A stretch of 64,000 nt of DNA. Origin: Megalonaias nervosa (Eukaryota; Mollusca; Bivalvia; Unionida; Unionidae). This document shows, piece by piece, positions 58,901 through 64,000 of this stretch. Each line of letters begins with the position of its first letter. The stretch's first letter is position 1. The translations under genes were made by a program, and so were the position numbers. The DNA is taken from assembly GCA_016617855.1 (NCBI GenBank), contig JAECUM010004364.1:1-64000 (forward strand), read 5' to 3'. The notes beneath the pieces were generated by a model. It ran no database searches, was not told the DNA's origin, and saw only the letters and a list, made by a program, of their open reading frames with translations.

Positions 58901-61900
58901 CTTCAGAACTTATAAGTGATTTCATGCATATCTGCTGGGTCATCAAGTTCACAAAATAGCTTTATTTTCTGAAATGTTAACATTTATGGATCCAAAATAT
59001 TACTGCTCTCTCAACTAGATTTTACACAGGATTCAACAAGTTCCTAATTGGATTTTACATGGGATTCAATGAGCTCTTAACTGGATTTTTTAAACCAAAT
59101 TCTATCTATATCTTATATCCAGATTCTAAAAATACTTTCCAGAGATTACTGGGAAAAAAAATTCATGTATCACCCTACCAGAAATAAATATACGGCAATT
59201 TTTTCACACAGAATATGGATGCAAATAAACTATCATGGAGGAATTTACTCCAATGCAGGTCAAAATATTTTTCCTGCAAGCTACACATGATTTAATTATG
59301 ATGTTTTAGAGGGAAAATAATTCAGTTCAGTATACAAATTTACAAATAAATTGTATCCAAGTGCGGAGCAACAGATTTCTGTGCATCATCAAAGTCTGAA
59401 ACTCATGCACATATTAACAGACATGATTTTGGTCTTCCATAAAAAAAGCTGAAAAAATTTTAAGGGGGGTTTGGGGGTCCTCCCCAATGGTGTCTCGGGG
59501 GCAGCGCCCCCGATCCGGCGCTCCAGGGTGCCAAAGGCCCCCAGCCAAAAACGCATTTTACACTCATGAAAAACTGCTCCTGGTGCAACTTATGATCATA
59601 AAATAAACCAAAATAATCATTTGAAAAACTAATAAACTTACCAAAAATGTTCAACTTGACTTCAATAATTTCACAATATTTATAGTCACATGAATTTGTT
59701 CTCCAATACTATTGATGCAGAAGTTATTTCATGTGCATGTCAGTGTTCACATTGTAATTAAGTCACAATAATGTGTCCATTTTTGCAGCAAATATATTAT
59801 ACTTCTCTCTTTTCATAACAAATCTGTAAAATAAACACTGATGTACATCAACTATATACAAATAATCCCATACATTCACTTGTCTTTTTTGCCACTGGAC
59901 ACAACCTGTTGATATGCTAGCCGAGCTCTTTCTATGGCTTTGGCAAAGATTTCTTTAGTCTTCCTTTTTGTCACCACCGACTTTTTTGGCTCAATGTGAA
60001 TTGTTTCTTTTCCTTCTCAACGAGAGCCTTTTTCCTTTCAAGCTAGTGCTTGTATTGGTGACATACAGTGCATATATTCTGACAGAGGGCTACATTTGTT
60101 CTCTCATGCAAGAAATCTTTCTTCTTATATAATTAATTGCACTTTTTTCCAGATGCCTTCTGAGCTTCAATTTTTCCGTATCCAGCTTCTTTTGTAGGTG
60201 CTGTTCCAAGCTCTTCTAACTGCGATTACCATAATTCAGATCTTTCTTGCAGAGGTCACAAAATTCCAGTCCTCTAGCATTCAGTTTTCTTATAAACTGA
60301 CCAACTAAATTTCCGTCAACTTTTTTCTCCAGCCATTCCCATTTCCACACATTTTTTAAACCTTTATCTAAACTTTTCGTGTCATGGTCTCTCTCAACAA
60401 CTTGGGACGCCATGTTTTGCAAGCATGCTTCTTCTTTCCATTGCCATCAGTTTCCATTACACGAAGATTCATTGGATGAATTTAAACTTTTGACCAATCA
60501 GAATATTCTTTACAAGAGTCATGTGCTAACTAATATACGGAACGAATACTTTACAAGGGTCGTTGCGGAATGGGACTGGACAGACCGTTGTTAAAAACCG
60601 GATCGGAGATGATATAAAAAATGCATTGTATCAAGAAAAATCTTATTCAAGTCAGGAGAAAAGCAAATTCCGCTTCAAAATGGAGAAAAATCATGTCTGG
60701 TATTAAACTATTTTATGCTCTTGGGACATGAATAATAATTATTTTTTTCCATGACCCAAGACTTATAAGCATGTAAAACGAATCCAGCCTTTTCAATAAC
60801 CTCATCAATAAACTCTTCTAAACTATGATTGTTTTTGTTATTATTTTGAAGGTACATATTTTCTGATCTCCCCAACAGGAAATTAAATAAAGGTAAATAC
60901 TAGTACTTACACAGTGCAAATCATGCTTAGCATCAATTCTATTTTTGTTTATTCCCAAAAATATTAGATGTTTATTTTGCATCATTTATTGTTTTCACCA
61001 AATCGCAGTATTTCATATTACATTTCAGCTAGATGTACATTGCTGTTTCATTTACTTCGATCCACGTGCTCACAAGTTACTGTTTATCAATGATATAAGC
61101 AATCCTTCAAACTGAGGTAATCCTTATGAAAATGTACAGATGCTTAATTGTACAGGGCACATAACCAGCATATATTCACATAACTGTCACATGTTTATGA
61201 AAGAATGATTATAATAAAGGCTAAAATTCAGAATATAGACTGACCAAGATCATCACCAATCTATTTCAGTTTTGTTTTGGCTGAACAAAACCATAATTTT
61301 CTATACACTGGGAAGTCAGTTGTTTAGGCATCTCCTTAGTTTATAAATGGCAGATTTGTCTTTTGTTTTATGAAAGTAATTCAGGGCAATTAATCTTTTA
61401 AACCAAGAAACTGGCTCGGGTCAAGAAGGAATTTTGTCTGGCAGCTATGCCAGTACTTTGATGTGTATCTTCCTTGTATTCATTAATATTATCATGATTC
61501 CTGTACCTGTGTAAAGGTCAATTACATGAAAGTAAACTACAACTGAGTATTTACAGTATTACTATTAGTTTTGAAGCCTTATTTCTGAAACTTCTTTATT
61601 GTATTTTGGAGATGTTATTTACGTTTTAGTGCAGTGGAGTGTATGATTCGAATCCAATGAATGTACTTCATTCAGTGCAAGTTCAAACCTTATATGTACA
61701 TGTGGTGGGGCCACTATATATACTCACTAAATGCGAATGTCAAGTCAAACACTATTGTTATTCATTTTTGTCATACTGGGATCACATATTAATGAGTCAG
61801 GTATTTACACTTTTAAGGCCAAATAAAAACTTAGTTACAGGTGCAATGATCCAAACTTCTAATGCAATAGCATGTAATAAAACAATAATTAACTATAGCC

Positions 61901-62358
61901 AAATGGGAAAATTACTGTTACACCAACATTGTCATCGTCTGAACAAATTATACACAAATCTGAATTAAGTTGGCATAATTTAAAAAAAACAACAGGAAAA
62001 TTAAAGAGATTTATTGACTTTTCAACAAATTATTTAAACTTATAACATTTCCATGTAATGTCATAAAATGATTGCTTACCTTACAATCACAATTTGGTAA
62101 ATAATAAATGTATTGTTTCTGTTGGTAATCATTATTTATCACCAAATATATGGCAAAAGTGTATTGTTGTCTACTTTATTTATGTTGGCAAACATAGCAC
62201 TAACTGGTCATCTCTTATGAATATCCTTCTAACTTAAGAATTAATGTGAATACAAGAATGTTTACAAGTCATCCATTAATGAAAATATTACTCACTCTCT
62301 CTCCAGTCTCTGTGTGCTTCACATTCTCTATGTCGAAATTAAACTTCCCATCCTCCTC
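43798..62358 (-). CDS. DPP3: Dipeptidyl peptidase 3, C-terminal five coding exons
   Basis: Zinc aminopeptidase (family M49) that removes dipeptides from peptide N-termini in the cytosol. Five exons, 62296-62358, 55450-55574, 53362-53662, 45614-45776 and 43798-43943, join in phase (63+125+301+163+146 = 798 bases) to give 265 codons and a stop. Each internal boundary has AG acceptor and GT donor signals. Landmarks in order: [24 protein letters not shown], the zinc-ligand motif EECRAE (its second Glu binds zinc in the family), [63 protein letters not shown] and a closing [12 protein letters not shown]. The N-terminal half with HELLGH lies beyond the right edge. The reading frame is intact, so the gene is probably functional. 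Introns of 1.7, 7.6, 1.8 and 6.7 kb are loaded with transposons. Confidence 0.93.
44605..44735. repeat. 25-bp tandem repeat, five units
   Basis: Units ATATATGTTTATGACAGTGA followed by GTGAC, in the last DPP3 intron (43944-45613). The rest of that intron shows nothing recognisable. Confidence 0.93.
45614..45776 (-). CDS. DPP3: DPP3 exon (penultimate)
   Basis: Acceptor CTAG before 45776 and donor GTCAGT after 45614. Encodes [18 protein letters not shown] to [11 protein letters not shown]. Confidence 0.92.
46529..47421. other. Intronic DNA with unassigned protein-like stretches
   Basis: A plus-strand ORF (46529-46840) and overlapping ORFs on both strands at 46885-47421 look slightly protein-like (plus strand around 46887: [20 protein letters not shown]) but match no family I know and are broken. 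Possibly a decayed transposon beside the Tigger copy. Confidence 0.25.
47759..49765 (-). pseudogene. Tigger/pogo-type transposase (TIGD-like), decayed and SINE-interrupted
   Basis: Minus-strand Tc1/mariner-superfamily transposase lying in a DPP3 intron. The ATG at 49765 starts [22 protein letters not shown] insertion at 49428-49678 follows, then a CENP-B-type DNA-binding region ([30 protein letters not shown]) and the DDE catalytic core in several frames: [31 protein letters not shown] and, in another frame, VDQGVIKAF. The first catalytic Asp box reads VYATSLYW, so that Asp is lost, while the second and third survive. A premature TGA lies near 48400. The C-terminal tail ([18 protein letters not shown]) ends at 47759. 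No terminal repeats were located. Confidence 0.85.
49428..49678 (+). mobile_element. SINE family A, copy 2, with 12-bp target duplication
   Basis: A full copy close to that at 139, with an ACAACAACAACA-type tail. It is flanked by ACCTTTTCACTA on both sides (49416-49427 and 49679-49690). It interrupts the Tigger transposase pseudogene, so it is younger than that insertion. Confidence 0.93.
49800..53361. other. DPP3 intron, left-hand part, no gene recognised
   Basis: A weak SINE-like fragment near 50056-50130 (GGATGTAGGTTCAAATCCTG as a B box). Otherwise AT-rich DNA without coding features. Confidence 0.4.
53362..53662 (-). CDS. DPP3: DPP3 exon (catalytic-domain core)
   Basis: Acceptor TTTTCAG before 53662 and donor GTTGGT after 53362. 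Encodes [17 protein letters not shown] to NFLRKLQ. Confidence 0.94.
53827..54065 (+). mobile_element. SINE family A, copy 3, diverged
   Basis: GGCCCCAGGTGACTGAGTG through GTGAGAAAGCTTGTCAGTAA to ATTAAATCCCACAAAACC aligns along the whole family A consensus with many changes and small gaps, so it is an older insertion. It lies in the DPP3 intron. Confidence 0.8.
54549..54597. repeat. (GTAT)n microsatellite
   Basis: About twelve GTAT units, followed by GTGTTTTATGCCGCACCAGC, which resembles a repeat I associate with gastropod genomes (recollection). Confidence 0.9.
54763..55185 (-). pseudogene. LINE RNase H domain fragment
   Basis: Reads [18 protein letters not shown], then [18 protein letters not shown], a [17 protein letters not shown] segment, and [14 protein letters not shown] before the end. 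This matches the order of the RNase H domain in Jockey/I-type LINEs, with the catalytic acidic residues partly lost. No RT is recognisable upstream, so only this end survives, in a DPP3 intron. Confidence 0.6.
55450..55574 (-). CDS. DPP3: DPP3 exon with zinc-ligand EECRAE
   Basis: Acceptor CTTGTAG before 55574 and donor GTAGAT after 55450. Encodes [16 protein letters not shown] to FLCLSQDAL. Confidence 0.93.
56527..56722 (+). mobile_element. SINE family C (tRNA head, L2/MIR-like tail)
   Basis: Head CAGTGGCCAAGTGGTTACC (A box) and GGTTGCAGGTTCAAATAAT (B box), then CCCTGGGCAAGGCACTTTAC followed by TCCAATTGCCTCAG, a tail resembling CORE-SINE/L2-type 3' ends. One copy in the window. Confidence 0.65.
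57236..57437. repeat. ~58-bp tandem repeat, four units
   Basis: Units GTGACCCAGGATATATATTG followed by GATGTAAGAGTGCATGCATC and CCCTTTCCTT. Nearly identical; the last unit is slightly shorter. The unit length is not a multiple of three, yet all three minus-strand frames are open, so the overlapping ORFs are artefacts. Confidence 0.93.
59461..59560. repeat. Isolated GC-rich block
   Basis: GGGGGGTTTGGGGGTCCTCC and GGGGGCAGCGCCCCCGATCC stand out from AT-rich surroundings. Probably the edge of a dispersed repeat. Confidence 0.4.
59880..60413 (-). pseudogene. Zinc-finger N-terminal fragment of a transposase-like gene
   Basis: From ATG 60413: [18 protein letters not shown], then [20 protein letters not shown] and a CxxC finger start ([16 protein letters not shown]), a TAG, and the same frame continuing through [10 protein letters not shown] (the finger's His) to a basic region with another stop. 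Similar fingers head several DNA-transposon-derived proteins; I cannot name the family. It sits in a DPP3 intron. Confidence 0.45.
62296..62358 (-). CDS. DPP3: DPP3 exon (first in window)
   Basis: 63 bases between acceptor TTTCTAG and donor GTGAGT. Encodes [19 protein letters not shown] and joins in phase 0 to the next exon. Confidence 0.88.
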
Positions 62359-62399
62359 CTAGAAATAAAAAAGAAAATTTTATGGTAAGAGAGAAAACT

Positions 62400-62615
62400 A
62401 ATTTTATTCATATAACAAGATGTTTATCTGGTGACCATGAATCCCCTCATCAAATGGAGCATATATTGTGTAGCTATGAGTATGGAGGACTGATGCCAAG
62501 ACACTGGGAATGAATCTTTGCAATGGTAAACACCATGACAGCCAGGTCTGGATAGGATTCAAGCCCTTTACTCATCAGTTGTGAGTAAAAAACTAATGAC
62601 TCAGCCACCATGTGG
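62400..62615 (-). mobile_element. Possible SINE (minus strand)
   Basis: On the minus strand, CATGGTGGCTGAGTCATTAG resembles an A box and GGGCTTGAATCCTATCC a B box. Single copy in the window, so tentative. Confidence 0.35.
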
Positions 62616-62639
62616 AGGAAAGAAATATTACTTATGAAT

Positions 62640-63600
62640 ACACTACTCACGGAGATGCATCAACAAGCAAAGTTTCATTGGTGAAGGGTCAAAATAAACT
62701 TTCATTAGTCTATATATAATGGGGTTCAGAAGGATCAACCAAAGAATTTACTAAAAATACAAAACATCTCTTAAGCTGTATAATTAGGTCAAAGTGTCTT
62801 GGTTTTAGTAAAGATGAACTACTGTAACTGAAATAGATACATAATAAATTTTAATAAATGTAGGGAAAATAGGTTAAATGATATTAAAGGCAGAAAACCC
62901 TAAACAAATAGCAGAAAATATGCGTATCACTTCATTTTGAAAATTAGGACACAGTTACAGTTTTTGTATGGATGTGTTTACTCCTGTTGAGATGCATCCA
63001 TATAACAATTTTCAAAATTGCAGGTGAAACAGGGTAGAATATACTGAGGTGTAATGAATGGATAGCTGAAAATACTAAAGTTATTCAAACAAGATAATTC
63101 TGATATAGTTGGCTTGCTCTGCCAGAAATGCATCCTCATAGTTACATAAATGTTGGTAAAATAATGTCCAGGAAGTCAAGTTTACAAATTAGGTCACTGT
63201 GATATCCTTTTGATATGGCTGCCTCACTGTTGTTGGGATGCATCCACATTTTTTCCGATGTATAGATTTTCACAAATGCAAGTGAATTTGTTTTAAGATA
63301 TTGAAGACTTATAAAATAACAGCTAAAAATACAAGATTCACTTAAGCATAAAAATTGGATCAGAGACCCAAGTCTAACTTACCCAACTTACTCTCCTGAG
63401 ATGCATCCTCATACCCAATTTTCATGAGTGTAGGGGAAATAGAGTTCAATATATCTGGGTTTCAATGAAGGGCTGAAAAAGTTCCTTAAGCATGCAAATT
63501 TGGTCATAGTGACCTAGTTTTGATATGGCTTACTTACTCTGAGATTTATCCACATACAAATATTTATTGTATAGATAAAGTTGCATGCAGTATATTGAAT
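62640..63600. repeat. Degenerate ~200-bp tandem repeat
   Basis: Phrases GATGCATCC, AATTTTCA-ATTGCAGG, GGTCATAGTGACCTAGTTTTG and GATATGGCT recur about every 180-220 bases, four to five times. Non-coding, in the DPP3 intron beyond the last visible exon. Confidence 0.55.
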
Positions 63601-64000
63601 TTTCTCTGCATTATAAAGTTGGAAATTCACTCTGAAAACCATATTTTATGGTCAAATTTAAACTTTTCAACGGAAATATTTACATTTTTTTAAAAATATA
63701 ATTGAGAAGAGTCATAATTATTTTTCTATTTTTTCACCAAAATTTTGATCATCTTTGTGCACATTAAGCATCAAATATGAAGCTGAAGAAAAAACAGATC
63801 ATACACTACCAATATTATTCTAATTTTGATACCCTATTTAACCCTTTCAATTTTGACTGCAATTGTAATGCATGAAATCCCCATATTTATATGATCATTC
63901 AATTAGGAGAAGTAGTGACAGGTATTTTCAAGATGGCTGCTGTGATGGCCATATTTGATGTCTGAGGAACACCATAATCATTTAGGACTAACTAGACATC

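Noticed and set aside
1..64000. CRISPR arrays or bacterial operons
   Set aside because: Tandem repeats here lack unique spacers of constant length, and the exon-intron gene and SINEs show an animal genome.

Overview
The window is animal nuclear DNA, most likely from a marine invertebrate and probably a mollusc. It is intron-rich and full of microsatellites, minisatellites, tRNA-derived SINEs and decayed transposons. Only one ordinary host gene is recognisable: the last five coding exons of dipeptidyl peptidase 3 (DPP3) on the minus strand (62358 back to 43798). They join in phase into 265 uninterrupted codons. The mollusc assignment rests on SINE style and a repeat near 54597; it is an inference, not a demonstration.

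The main object is a 13.9-kb integrated virus-like element at 5778-19658, bounded by ~237-bp terminal inverted repeats (TIRs). Its gene set is that of the Polinton/Maverick-adintovirus group. The left block (minus strand) has a protein-primed type B DNA polymerase, an SF1 helicase domain and a packaging-ATPase remnant. The centre (plus strand) has a small cysteine-rich protein and a NUMOD/HNH homing-type endonuclease. The right block is one closely packed minus-strand array: coiled-coil protein, small basic virion-like protein, double-jelly-roll major capsid protein, pX-like core protein, adenain-like protease, phage-like fibre, small membrane protein and a minor capsid/penton-like protein. 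No integrase is visible. Most genes carry frameshifts or nonsense codons, so this is a fossil or a badly base-called copy, yet gene order and both TIRs are preserved. Between the two blocks lies a 2.4-kb AT-rich region with iterated palindromic words and a broken small ORF.

Other regions. 1-5777: two tRNA-derived SINE families (A and B), including a B pair in inverted orientation whose tails are long (AC)n tracts. 19659-30000: a LINE reverse-transcriptase fragment with a mutated YADD box, a 33-bp minisatellite, a SINE-B tail, and a 1.1-kb hAT-like element with matching ends and a target-site duplication. 30000-43800: repeat-rich DNA, a DIRS/Ngaro-type retroelement remnant with RNase H and tyrosine-recombinase segments, and a 190-bp inverted repeat just downstream of DPP3. 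43800-64000: DPP3 exons, with introns carrying a Tigger/pogo transposase pseudogene cut by a SINE-A copy with a 12-bp target duplication, a LINE RNase H fragment, more SINEs and tandem repeats.

All family assignments come from motif recognition by eye; no database search was run.
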